The position numbers and the translations under genes were made by a program. A stretch of DNA of 64,000 nt from Mycolicibacterium gilvum (GTDB taxonomy: Bacteria > Actinomycetota > Actinomycetes > Mycobacteriales > Mycobacteriaceae), in the NCBI RefSeq assembly GCF_900454025.1, contig NZ_UGQM01000001.1:2232001-2296000 (forward strand), written 5' to 3'. This document shows, one piece after another, positions 52,788-61,435 of this stretch. The notes under the pieces were generated by a model. The model did not search any database. It worked only from the letters and a program-made list of their open reading frames with translations, and was not told where the DNA came from. Position 1 is the stretch's first letter. Every line of letters starts with the position of its first letter.

Positions 52788-52851
52788 GCGCCGAAATTGC
52801 GTTCCAGCAGGGGAAGTCGAGAAGCGGCCTGCTGGAATGCAATTTCGGCGC
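52788..52851. repeat. Intact palindromic repeat (REP-like), copy 2
   Basis: Two 24-base arms (52788-52811 and 52828-52851) pair with one mismatch around a 16-base loop. The core GAAATTGCATTCCAGCAGG is shared with the copy interrupted by the IS3 element at 30431-31998, and the loops end alike (GCGG). It lies between the convergent cbiO and mtr genes and could stop transcription from both sides. Two copies in one window suggest a dispersed repeat family. Confidence 0.8.
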
Positions 52852-52878
52852 TAATGCCGCCGGGGCTTCGGCTTCTGC

Positions 52879-54291
52879 CTAATGCCGCCGAGGCCGCGGC
52901 CAGGGCGGCTCGCCGCACAGCGACAGCAGCGCATTCTCCACCACCTCCGGCAACGCCGGATGGATCCAGTACTGGCCGCGCGCCATGTCCTGGGCGGGCA
53001 ACCCGAACGCCATCGCCTGGATCAACGGCTGAATGATCGACGACGCCTGATGACCCATGATGTGTGCGCCCAGCAGCAACCCGGTCTCGTCGTCGACGAT
53101 CAGTTTCGCGAACCCGGTCGAATCCTCCATCGCCCACCCGTAGGCGACGTCGCCGTAGTCCTGCACCTTCGACCGGATCCGGTACCCCGCCGCGCGGGCC
53201 TCGTTCTCGGTCAGCCCCACGCAGGCGATCTGAGGCTCGGTGAACACCGCCGACGGCACGTTGTCGTGATTGGCAGGCATCAGCGCCTCGGTGTCGTCCC
53301 AGTCCTGAAGCAGGTTGTGCTTGACGACCCGTGCCTCGTGGTTTGCGACGTGCTTGAGCTGATAGGGCGAACTGACATCGCCGAGCGCGAACACGTTCCG
53401 TGCCGTGGTGCGCTGGAATTCGTCGACGGTCACCAGGCCGTCCGTGACCTCCACGCCCGCGAGGTGCGCATCGAGGCGGTCCCCGTTGGGGACGCGGCCC
53501 GTGGCGACCAGCAGGACGTCGGCGCGCAACGTCGCGCCGTCGTCGAGTCGCAGTGACACACCGGACCCGTCTGATTCGCCGGAGACGATGTTGCGTCGAC
53601 TCCGGATCTCCCACTTCTTGCCCGCGATGTCGGTGAACCGTTCACAGACGGTGTCGTCGCAGTGGCTGAGCATGGTCGTGCCACGCAGCACGATCGTCAC
53701 CCGGGAACCGAGCGCGGAGAACACATGCGCGAACTCCGCGGCGACGAAGCCGCCGCCGACGATCACCAGATGCTCCGGCAGATCCGAGACCCGCATGATG
53801 GTGTCACTGGTGTGGTAGGGCACCCCGCACTCGAGAATCGCCTGCGGCACAGTGGCTCTCGCGCCGGCGGCGATCACCACCTGCTCGGCGGTGAACTCGT
53901 CGCCGTCGTCGGTGTGCAGCCGGTATCCGTCGCCGGAATCGGGTCCCGCGAACCTGGTGTGGCTCGCGAACACCTCCACGTTCGGCGACGAGCGGCGGTA
54001 CTGCTCACCGCCGCCGGCCAGCGGATCGATCCTGCCGAAAACCCGCGACACGATGTCGGGCCAGCGCACCCCGTCGAGGCGCCCGTCCACGCCGAAACGG
54101 GCTGACTCCCTGATCTGTTCGGCCACCCCGGCGGCATAGACGAACATCTTCGTCGGGATGCACCCGACGTTCAGACACGTGCCGCCGAACACACCCTGCT
54201 CGCAGATCGCCACCCGCTTGTCGACATAGCGTTCGTCGAGGATCGAGTTGCCCGAGCCGGTGCCGATGATCGCGAGGTCGAAATCAGCCAT
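52879..54291 (-). CDS. mtr: Mycothione reductase
   Basis: 470 residues, flavoprotein disulfide reductase fold. The redox pair is C39/C44 in GGTCLNVGCIPTK; FAD motif IIGTGSGN at residues 8-15; NADPH motif VIVGGGFVAAEFAHVF near 172; catalytic His in YWIHPALPEVVENAL near 445. Ile/Gly-rich GTGSGN (rather than GxGxxG with A) is typical of Mtr. It reduces mycothiol disulfide with NADPH, keeping the actinobacterial thiol buffer reduced. The gene overlaps the upstream hydrolase gene by 8 bases. Matches Rv2855. Confidence 0.96.
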   Translation of the reverse strand: MADFDLAIIGTGSGNSILDERYVDKRVAICEQGVFGGTCLNVGCIPTKMFVYAAGVAEQIRESARFGVDGRLDGVRWPDIVSRVFGRIDPLAGGGEQYRRSSPNVEVFASHTRFAGPDSGDGYRLHTDDGDEFTAEQVVIAAGARATVPQAILECGVPYHTSDTIMRVSDLPEHLVIVGGGFVAAEFAHVFSALGSRVTIVLRGTTMLSHCDDTVCERFTDIAGKKWEIRSRRNIVSGESDGSGVSLRLDDGATLRADVLLVATGRVPNGDRLDAHLAGVEVTDGLVTVDEFQRTTARNVFALGDVSSPYQLKHVANHEARVVKHNLLQDWDDTEALMPANHDNVPSAVFTEPQIACVGLTENEARAAGYRIRSKVQDYGDVAYGWAMEDSTGFAKLIVDDETGLLLGAHIMGHQASSIIQPLIQAMAFGLPAQDMARGQYWIHPALPEVVENALLSLCGEPPWPRPRRH

Positions 54292-55324
54292 GGGGTGTGC
54301 TCCCGTCGGACGGTGGTGGCTCGGAGGGTGTCGACGGCGCCGCCGACCCGGCCAGATATGAGTCGAGCCAGCGGTCGAGCTCGGCGTACGCCGCGGCGCG
54401 CGGCCCGGGCAGCGACAGGAAGACGTCGTGTTTGGCGTCGACGACAGGCACGATCGTCGACCGGTTTCCGATGCATCCGGCCCAGCGCGCGATCTGCGCC
54501 ACGTCGAGCACGGCGTCGCCGCGCTGGATCAGCTCCGGGTCCGGCGCCTCACGCACGCTGTGATCGGAACGCAGGATCAGGTTGGGCACCCCGACGTCGA
54601 GACCGCGGTGCAATGCCGCCTGACCGCGCCGGATGGCGTGGATCCAGCCGACCGTGACCGGAAATCCGCCGATCGGCTTCCACTGCAGGTTGTAGTCGAA
54701 CTCGCCCGCGTAGTCGCGGTGCAGCGTCGCGCCGTAGCCGCCGCCGGGGTTGGGCCGGCGGACCACCGAGTGCTTGCGCGTCCGCGCCATCGCCCGCAGC
54801 GCCGCCGTGATCGGCGGCGTGCGCAGGATCGCATGCCCCTGCAGATCGAGCCACGGTGCGTTCAGGACGAGGCCGGCCACGCCCGCGGACGCGGTGGCGC
54901 CGCGTGCCCGCAGCCGGTCCAGCCACAGCGACACCACCAGACCGCCGGCCGAGTGACCGTAGACGAGCACCCGCGCGGCGGATTCCTCGGCGATGACGGC
55001 GAGGGAACGTTCGAGCTCGACGTCGTAGCGCGCCAGGTCGGTGGTGAAGTGCGGCGTCTGACCGTCGCGGTGTGAGCGCCCGCATTTGTGCAGGTCCAGC
55101 GCATAGAACGCGAAGCCGCGGGCAGCGAAGTGATCGGCGAGCTCGGTGTTGAAGAAGTAGTCGGTGAAGCCGTGCACCATCAGCACCGCATGTCGGGCGC
55201 GGGTGTCGGGATCGCCGCGGCGCACCAGCGTCGCCTCGAGATCGCCCTCCCCGTCGGGATCGGGCCCGAGGGCAAAGGTGCGCTGCCGGTATCCGGGCAG
55301 CGGGTCGGGCTCCCATCCGGACAC
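54284..55324 (-). CDS. Alpha/beta-hydrolase, lysophospholipase-like (Rv2854-like)
   Basis: 346 residues from a GTG at 55324 (AGGG eight bases upstream; GTG at 55333 possible). Nucleophile elbow YGHSAGGLV near residue 120; oxyanion region MVHGFTDYFFN near 52; catalytic His in VDAKHDVFLSLP near 305. It belongs to the serine aminopeptidase/monoacylglycerol lipase-like group. Substrate unknown. Overlaps mtr by 8 bases, as in M. tuberculosis order, and likely cotranscribed with it. Confidence 0.88.
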   Translation of the reverse strand: MSGWEPDPLPGYRQRTFALGPDPDGEGDLEATLVRRGDPDTRARHAVLMVHGFTDYFFNTELADHFAARGFAFYALDLHKCGRSHRDGQTPHFTTDLARYDVELERSLAVIAEESAARVLVYGHSAGGLVVSLWLDRLRARGATASAGVAGLVLNAPWLDLQGHAILRTPPITAALRAMARTRKHSVVRRPNPGGGYGATLHRDYAGEFDYNLQWKPIGGFPVTVGWIHAIRRGQAALHRGLDVGVPNLILRSDHSVREAPDPELIQRGDAVLDVAQIARWAGCIGNRSTIVPVVDAKHDVFLSLPGPRAAAYAELDRWLDSYLAGSAAPSTPSEPPPSDGSTPHG

Positions 55325-55464
55325 GACAGCCACCCTAGTGGCGTGTTGCCGCCGGCGAGCGCCGCCTGAGCGCGGTCGCCCGGTTACGACGGACCCTGGC
55401 GGGATAACCTGAACACCGGAAAGCCGTGTGCAACGGGCAGCGACCACGAAGGACTCACGAAAAG

Positions 55465-57021
55465 GTGTCAGAAGCAGAGAAGACCGACGTCCTGCTCGTC
55501 GGCGCCGGCATCATGAGCGCCACCCTGTGCGCGCTACTGCGGCTGTTGGAACCGAACTGGTCGATGACGCTGGTCGAGCGCCTCGACGGCGCGGCGGCCG
55601 AGAGCAGCGACCCGTGGAACAACGCCGGTACCGGCCACTCGGCGCTGTGTGAGCTCAACTACACCCCGGCGCGGCCCGACGGCTCCATCGACATCGCCAA
55701 AGCGGTCAACGTCAACGAACAGTTCCAGGTGTCGCGCCAGTTCTGGACCTACGCCGTCGAGAACGGCGTGCTGCCCGACGTCCGCAGCTTCCTCAACCCG
55801 ATCCCGCACGTCAGCTTCGTGACCGGGGCCGACAACGTGCAGTACCTGCGCAAGCGCTACGAGGCGCTCGTCGGCAACCCGCTGTTCGGCACCATGGAGT
55901 TCATCGACGACGCCGGCGAGTTCGCCCGCCGCCTGCCGCTGATGGCCGAGGGTCGCGACCTGCGCGAGCCCGTCGGTTTGAACTGGACCCAGGACGGCAC
56001 CGACGTCGACTTCGGCGCGTTGTCACGACAGCTCCTCGGCTTCGGCGCCCAGCAGGGCATGGACACCCTGTTCGGCCACGACGTCACCAACCTCAGCCAG
56101 AATTCCGACAGCACGTGGACGGTCAAGGTCGTCAACCGCCGGACCGGCCGCAAGCGGACGTTCAACGCGAAGTTCGTGTTCGTCGGCGCCGGCGGCGGAG
56201 CCCTGCCGCTGCTGCAGAAGGCGGGCATCAAGGAGGCCAAGGGCTTCGGCGGTTTCCCGGTCGGCGGCCAATGGCTGCGCACCGGCAATCCCGAGCTCAC
56301 TGCGAAGCACCAGGCGAAGGTCTACGGACTGCCGCCGCTGGGCGCGCCGCCGATGTCGGTGCCGCACCTCGACACCCGGGTGATCAACGACAAGTCGTGG
56401 CTGCTGTTCGGTCCGTTCGCCGGCTGGTCGCCGAAGTTCCTCAAGCAGGGCAAGGTCACCGACCTGCCGTTCTCGGTGAAGCCCGACAATCTCGTGTCGA
56501 TGCTCGGCGTCGGGCTCACAGAGATGGGTCTGCTGAAGTACCTGATCGGGCAACTGCTGCTCAGCGAGGCCGCCCGCGTCGAGAATCTGCGTGAGTTCGC
56601 GCCCAGCGCAAAGGATTCCGACTGGGAGCTCGACATCGCCGGTCAGCGCGTGCAGGTGATCCGCAAGGCCAAGGGCAAGGGCGGCGTGCTGGAGTTCGGC
56701 ACCACGGTGCTCTCGGCCGCCGACGGCAGCATCGCGGGCCTGCTCGGTGCGTCCCCGGGTGCGTCGACGGCGGTGCCGGCGATGTTCGACGTGATGAAAC
56801 GCTGCTTCGCCGACCGTTACCCGAGCTGGGAGCCCAAGCTCAAGGAGATGGTCCCGTCGCTGGGCGTCACGCTGTCCGACGAGCCGAAGCTGTTCGAGGA
56901 GGTGTGGGCGCGCGGCACGAAGGTGCTCAAGCTCGACAAGCCCGCCGGGGCGATACCGGCCACCACGGACGGCCAGTCGACGGCGGGCACCGAACACACT
57001 CCGACAGCGGCGACCGTTTGA
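55465..57021 (+). CDS. mqo: Malate:quinone oxidoreductase
   Basis: 518 residues from the GTG at 55465, with AAGG just upstream. FAD motif [17 protein letters not shown] near residue 9 and the Mqo signature [17 protein letters not shown] near 50, then KFLKQGKV and [18 protein letters not shown] near 428. It oxidises malate to oxaloacetate with transfer to the quinone pool at the membrane. A Thr/Ala-rich tail closes the protein. Divergent from the hydrolase/mtr pair; followed 13 bases later by a GNAT gene. Matches Rv2852c. Confidence 0.96.
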   Translation: MSEAEKTDVLLVGAGIMSATLCALLRLLEPNWSMTLVERLDGAAAESSDPWNNAGTGHSALCELNYTPARPDGSIDIAKAVNVNEQFQVSRQFWTYAVENGVLPDVRSFLNPIPHVSFVTGADNVQYLRKRYEALVGNPLFGTMEFIDDAGEFARRLPLMAEGRDLREPVGLNWTQDGTDVDFGALSRQLLGFGAQQGMDTLFGHDVTNLSQNSDSTWTVKVVNRRTGRKRTFNAKFVFVGAGGGALPLLQKAGIKEAKGFGGFPVGGQWLRTGNPELTAKHQAKVYGLPPLGAPPMSVPHLDTRVINDKSWLLFGPFAGWSPKFLKQGKVTDLPFSVKPDNLVSMLGVGLTEMGLLKYLIGQLLLSEAARVENLREFAPSAKDSDWELDIAGQRVQVIRKAKGKGGVLEFGTTVLSAADGSIAGLLGASPGASTAVPAMFDVMKRCFADRYPSWEPKLKEMVPSLGVTLSDEPKLFEEVWARGTKVLKLDKPAGAIPATTDGQSTAGTEHTPTAATV

Positions 57022-57034
57022 TCCGGGCGCGCAC

Positions 57035-57481
57035 ATGACGGTGGCGCTGCGTCGCAGCTGGGCCAAGGACCTCAGCGCCGCGACGCTCTACGAGCTGTTG
57101 AAGTTGCGCGTCGAGGTGTTCGTCGTCGAGCAGGCCACCCCGTATCCCGAGCTCGACGGTCGCGACCTGCTCGCCGAGACCCGGCATTTCTGGCTGGAAA
57201 ACCCTGAAGGAGAAGTCATTTCGACATTGCGGCTGATGGAGGAACACCCGGCCGGCCAGAAGGCGTTCCGGATCGGCCGGGTGTGCACCAAGCGCACCGC
57301 CCGCGGTCACGGACACACCGCCCGGTTGCTGACCGCCGCGCTGGCCGAAGTCGGTGATTTCCCGTGCCACATCAACGCCCAGACCTATCTGGAGGAGATG
57401 TACGGCAGGCACGGGTTCGTGCGCGACGGCACGGAATTCCTCGACGACGGCATCCCGCACGTCCCGATGGTCAAACCATGA
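57035..57481 (+). CDS. GNAT N-acetyltransferase (ElaA/Rv2851c-like)
   Basis: 148 residues. ElaA-type pattern: [16 protein letters not shown] near residue 18, [17 protein letters not shown] near 51, then the acetyl-CoA loop [21 protein letters not shown] near 75-95 (R-x-x-G-x-G/H) and [13 protein letters not shown] near 117. Acceptor unknown. Its stop overlaps the ATG of the chelatase-like gene (ATGA), so translation is coupled. Confidence 0.9.
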   Translation: MTVALRRSWAKDLSAATLYELLKLRVEVFVVEQATPYPELDGRDLLAETRHFWLENPEGEVISTLRLMEEHPAGQKAFRIGRVCTKRTARGHGHTARLLTAALAEVGDFPCHINAQTYLEEMYGRHGFVRDGTEFLDDGIPHVPMVKP

Positions 57482-59352
57482 CCGGCACCGCGTCCCCGCC
57501 CATCTATCCGCTCAGCGCGGTGATCGGGCACGACCGTCTCCGGCTCGCGCTCGTCCTCTGCGCGGTGCGACCCGACATCGGGGGAGTGCTGATCCGCGGG
57601 GAGAAGGGGACCGCCAAGTCGACCGCGGTGCGGGGCCTGGCGCAGGTGCTCTCCGCGGCGTTCGCGGCGGCGGGAGACGACGGCGGCCAGTTGGTCGAGT
57701 TGCCGATCGGCGCCACCGAGGACCGCGTCGTCGGCTCGTTGGATCTGCAGAAGGTGCTGCGTGACGGTGAGCACGCATTCTCTCCCGGCCTGCTGGCGCG
57801 CGCACACCGTGGTGTCCTCTACGTCGACGAGGTCAACCTGCTGCACGACCACCTCGTCGACGTGCTTCTCGACGCGGCGGCGATGGGTCGTGTGCACATC
57901 GAACGCGACGGTGTCTCCCACAGCCACGACGCCCGCTTCGTGCTGATCGGCACGATGAATCCCGAAGAGGGAGAGCTGCGTCCGCAGCTGCTCGACCGGT
58001 TCGGGCTCACCGTCGACGTGGCGGCTTCGCGCGACGTCGACGTCCGCGCCGAGGTGATCCGGACCCGTCTGGCGTATGAGGCCGACCCCGTGGCGTTCGC
58101 CCGGCGGTACGCCGACGCTGACGCCGACCTCGCCGCGCGCATCGCCGACGCCAGGGCACTGGTACCCGATGTGGTGTTGCCCGACAACGAGTTACGGCGC
58201 ATCGCCGCCCTGTGTGCCGCCTTCGACGTCGACGGCATGCGCGCCGATCTGGTGGTCGCACGGACCGCGATGGCGCACGCGGCGTGGCGCGGTGAGGTGA
58301 CCGTCGACGAGGACGACATCCGGGTGGCAGCGGAACTGGCGCTGCCGCACCGCCGCCGCCGCGATCCGTTCGACGATCCCGGGCTGGATCCCGGCACCCT
58401 CGACGAGGCGATGGAACAGGCCGGCGAATCCGCCGACCAGACGCCGGATCCGGAGCCCGAGCCGGACCCGCCGGGAGGCGGAGCGGACGGCTCGGCCGAC
58501 GGGCAGCCGCCCCAACAGAATTCGTCGTCACATCCATCCTCATCGACGCGCCAGAGCGCACCGCCGTCGCCCACCTTCAAGACCAGGACGCTCGTCGTCC
58601 CCGGCGTGGGCGAAGGCGCCCCGGGCCGGCGCTCACGGGCCCGCAACCGCACCGGGTCGGTGGTGTCGGCGACGTCGGACCCGCACGTGGGCCACGGCAT
58701 GCACGTGTTCGCGACGCTGCTCGCGGCGGCCGGCCGGCAGACCGGTTCGGGCGCAGTGCGTCCCGGTCCCGACGACGTGCACCGTGCCGTCCGGGAAGGG
58801 CGTGAGGGCAATCTGGTGATCTTCGTCGTCGACGCCTCGGGGTCGATGGCCGCCCGCGACCGGATGTCGGCGGTCAGCGGGGCGACGTTGTCGTTGCTGC
58901 GCGATGCCTACCAGCGCAGGGACAAGGTCGCGGTCATCACGTTCCGGCAGCAGGACGCGCAGGTGCTGCTGCCGCCGACCACGTCGGTCCACATCGCCAG
59001 TCGCCGGCTCGCCCGCTTCGACACCGGCGGTAAAACGCCGCTGGCACAAGGACTTCTGGCCGCTCGGGACATGGTGGTCCGGGAACGGGCGCGCGATCGC
59101 GCGCGCCGCAGCCTCGTCGTGGTGCTGACCGACGGGCGCGCCACCGGCGGGCCCGACCCGCTGGGCCGGACCCGGACGGCGGCCTCGCGGCTGGTGGCCG
59201 AGGGTGCGGCCGCCGTCGTGGTCGACTGCGAAACCTCCTACATCAGGCTCGATCTCGCCCAGGAGCTGGCGCGGCAGCTGGGTGCGCCGGCGGTCCGGCT
59301 GGAGGAGTTGCGGGCCGAGAATCTGACCGCGCTGGTGAGAACCGCCGCGTAG
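57478..59352 (+). CDS. Mg/Co-chelatase-like AAA+ and vWA protein (Rv2850c-like)
   Basis: 624 residues. The N-terminal AAA+ part (about 1-310) is BchI/ChlI-like: Walker [10 protein letters not shown] near residue 40, Walker [11 protein letters not shown] near 114, sensor [22 protein letters not shown] near 155. A Pro/Ser-rich acidic linker (about 320-375) joins the vWA part (from about 440) with MIDAS residues [10 protein letters not shown]. This is BchI and BchD fused. In a non-photosynthetic actinobacterium beside cobO and cobB it is more plausibly a partner of the cobaltochelatase CobN, or a general metal-insertion ATPase. Coupled to the GNAT gene. Confidence 0.9.
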   Translation: MTGTASPPIYPLSAVIGHDRLRLALVLCAVRPDIGGVLIRGEKGTAKSTAVRGLAQVLSAAFAAAGDDGGQLVELPIGATEDRVVGSLDLQKVLRDGEHAFSPGLLARAHRGVLYVDEVNLLHDHLVDVLLDAAAMGRVHIERDGVSHSHDARFVLIGTMNPEEGELRPQLLDRFGLTVDVAASRDVDVRAEVIRTRLAYEADPVAFARRYADADADLAARIADARALVPDVVLPDNELRRIAALCAAFDVDGMRADLVVARTAMAHAAWRGEVTVDEDDIRVAAELALPHRRRRDPFDDPGLDPGTLDEAMEQAGESADQTPDPEPEPDPPGGGADGSADGQPPQQNSSSHPSSSTRQSAPPSPTFKTRTLVVPGVGEGAPGRRSRARNRTGSVVSATSDPHVGHGMHVFATLLAAAGRQTGSGAVRPGPDDVHRAVREGREGNLVIFVVDASGSMAARDRMSAVSGATLSLLRDAYQRRDKVAVITFRQQDAQVLLPPTTSVHIASRRLARFDTGGKTPLAQGLLAARDMVVRERARDRARRSLVVVLTDGRATGGPDPLGRTRTAASRLVAEGAAAVVVDCETSYIRLDLAQELARQLGAPAVRLEELRAENLTALVRTAA

Positions 59353-59364
59353 AAGGGTGATGCG

Positions 59365-59979
59365 ATGCCTCAGGGACAACCGCTGACGGTTCCCGATGAC
59401 GGCCTGACGACACGGGCCCGGCGCAATGCCCCGCTGCTGGCGGTGCACACCGGCCCGGGGAAAGGGAAGTCGACCGCGGCGTTCGGGATGGCGCTGCGCG
59501 CCTGGAACCAGGGGTTCGACATCGCGGTGTTCCAGTTCGTCAAGAGTGCGAAGTGGCGAGTCGGGGAGGAGTCCGCGCTGACCGAACTCGGCCGCGCGCA
59601 CGACGAACGCGGCGTCGGTGGGCCAGTGGAATGGCACAAGATGGGGTCGGGATGGTCCTGGACACGTAAGTCCGGCACCGAGGTCGACCACGCGGCGGCC
59701 GCCGCCGACGGCTGGGCCGAGATCTCGCGGCGGCTCGCCGAGCAGCGCCACGACTTCTACGTGCTCGACGAGTTCACCTATCCGCTGAAGTGGGGCTGGG
59801 TGGACGTCGACGACGTCGTCGAGACACTCGCGCGCCGGCCGGGGAACCAGCACGTGGTGATCACCGGGCGCGACGCCCCGCAGGCGCTGCTGGACGCCGC
59901 GGATCTGGTCACCGAGATGACGAAGGTGAAGCATCCGATGGACGCGGGCCGCAAGGGCCAGAAGGGGATCGAGTGGTGA
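59365..59979 (+). CDS. cobO: Cob(I)alamin adenosyltransferase, CobO type
   Basis: 204 residues, ATG preceded by GAAGGG. P-loop HTGPGKGKSTAAFGMA near residue 29; VFQFVKSAKWRVGEESAL near 57; DFYVLDEFTYPLKWGW near 132; final KHPMDAGRKGQKGIEW is the CobO C-terminal signature. It adenosylates corrinoid using ATP. Part of the cobO-cobB-cysG run that matches Rv2849c-Rv2847c. Confidence 0.95.
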   Translation: MPQGQPLTVPDDGLTTRARRNAPLLAVHTGPGKGKSTAAFGMALRAWNQGFDIAVFQFVKSAKWRVGEESALTELGRAHDERGVGGPVEWHKMGSGWSWTRKSGTEVDHAAAAADGWAEISRRLAEQRHDFYVLDEFTYPLKWGWVDVDDVVETLARRPGNQHVVITGRDAPQALLDAADLVTEMTKVKHPMDAGRKGQKGIEW

Positions 59980-59997
59980 GCGTGCGCCGCGGTCCGT

Positions 59998-60057
59998 GCG
60001 AGCGTGCGCAGAGTTCGGTAATGGCGCGGCGTGTCGCCCGCGGACACGCACGCTCGC
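59998..60057. repeat. Structured palindrome between cobO and cobB
   Basis: GCGAGCGTGC (59998-60007) and GCACGCTCGC (60048-60057) are perfect 10-base inverted arms. Inside, GTGTC (60031-60035) and GACAC (60043-60047) form a second stem beside the right arm. A similar GCGAGCGTGC/GACACGCC pattern seems common between mycobacterial genes, from memory. It ends 20 bases before the cobB start and could influence its translation. Confidence 0.5.
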
Positions 60058-60076
60058 GGCTGTGGGGGAGAGCGGC

Positions 60077-61435
60077 GTGAGCACGCCCGCTGTGGTGATC
60101 GCCGCCCCGTCGTCGGGCAGCGGCAAGACCACCGTCGCGACCGGGCTGATGGGCGCACTGCGCCGGGCCGGGCATCGCGTCGCGCCGTTCAAGGTCGGCC
60201 CGGACTTCATCGACCCCGGCTACCACGCGCTGGCCACCGGGAGGCCGGGACGCAACCTCGACCCCGTCCTCGTCGGCGAACCCCTGATCGGCCCGCTGTA
60301 CCGGCACGGCAGCGACGACGCCGACATCGCGATCGTCGAAGGGGTGATGGGCCTGTTCGACGGGCGCATCAGCGACGGCGGAGCCGGCCCGGCCCGCGGC
60401 TCCACCGCGCACGTCGCCGGACTGCTCGGCGCCCCCGTCGTCCTCGTCGTCGACGCCCGGGGGCAGAGCCACAGCGTCGCGGCGCTGCTGCACGGGTTCG
60501 CGACGTTCGACCAGACGGTGCGGCTGGCCGGGGTGATTCTCAACCGCGTCGGGTCGTCGCGGCATGACGAGGTGCTGCGCCAGGCGTGCGACCAGGCCGG
60601 TGTCGCGGTGCTCGGCTCCATCCCGCGCGCCGACGAACTGGCCGTCCCGTCCCGCCATCTCGGACTGGTGACCGCCGAGGAGCACGGCAGGCACGCGACG
60701 GCAGCGGTGGCCGCGATGACGGAACTGGTGACACGCCACGTGGATCTGGCCGCGGTGACGGCGGTCGCGGGCGGCGACGTCGCCGACGCGCCCTGGACCC
60801 CGACGCAGTTCGCCGCCGGACCGACGGCGACGGTCGCGCTGGCGGCGGGCAAGGCGTTCACGTTCGGTTACGCCGAGCATCGCGAGATCCTGTGCGCTGC
60901 GGGCGCAGACGTCGTCACGTTCGATCCGCTCTGCGACCCACTGCCCGTGCACACGTCGGCGCTGGTGCTGCCCGGCGGCTTTCCCGAGGAGTTCGTCACC
61001 GAGCTGTCGGCCAATGAGCCGGTGCGCAGCCAGATCCGGGCGCTGGCGGCCGCCGGCGCGCCGATCCACGCCGAGTGCGCGGGCCTGACCTATCTGGTCG
61101 ACGAACTCGACGGCCACCCGATGTGCGGGGTGCTGGCCGGGTCGGCGTCGTTCACGCCCTCGCTGACCCTGGGCTACCGGGACGCCGTCGCGGTCGCCGA
61201 ATCGTCGCTGCACGCCGTCGGCGAGCGGGTGACCGGACACGAATTTCACCGCACCGCAGTGCAATTCGCGAGCGACAGGCAGGCGGCGTGGCAGTACAGG
61301 GGCCGCGGTGGGGCCGCCGTCGAGGACGGCGCAGTGCTGGGCGGGGTGCACGCCGGCTACCTGCACACCCACGCCGCGGCGCACCCGCAGGCCATCGCCC
61401 GCTTCGTGGCCGCCGCGGCAACCACTAAGCCTTGA
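60077..61435 (+). CDS. cobB: Cobyrinate a,c-diamide synthase (CobB/CbiA), 3' end altered by IS
   Basis: 452 residues from a GTG with GGGGGAG six bases upstream. N-terminal ATP-binding loop SSGSGKTTVATGLM near residue 12; C-terminal glutamine amidotransferase domain with nucleophile Cys in HAECAGLTYLVDEL near 336 and His in TGHEFHRTAVQ near 392. It amidates the a and c side chains of the corrin. The last codon and stop (CCT TTG-derived P, then TGA) lie in the left end of the IS1380-type element: the undisturbed frame would have ended KLAG-stop using bases now at 63106-63117. Loss of a few C-terminal residues is unlikely to inactivate it. Confidence 0.94.
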   Translation: MSTPAVVIAAPSSGSGKTTVATGLMGALRRAGHRVAPFKVGPDFIDPGYHALATGRPGRNLDPVLVGEPLIGPLYRHGSDDADIAIVEGVMGLFDGRISDGGAGPARGSTAHVAGLLGAPVVLVVDARGQSHSVAALLHGFATFDQTVRLAGVILNRVGSSRHDEVLRQACDQAGVAVLGSIPRADELAVPSRHLGLVTAEEHGRHATAAVAAMTELVTRHVDLAAVTAVAGGDVADAPWTPTQFAAGPTATVALAAGKAFTFGYAEHREILCAAGADVVTFDPLCDPLPVHTSALVLPGGFPEEFVTELSANEPVRSQIRALAAAGAPIHAECAGLTYLVDELDGHPMCGVLAGSASFTPSLTLGYRDAVAVAESSLHAVGERVTGHEFHRTAVQFASDRQAAWQYRGRGGAAVEDGAVLGGVHAGYLHTHAAAHPQAIARFVAAAATTKP

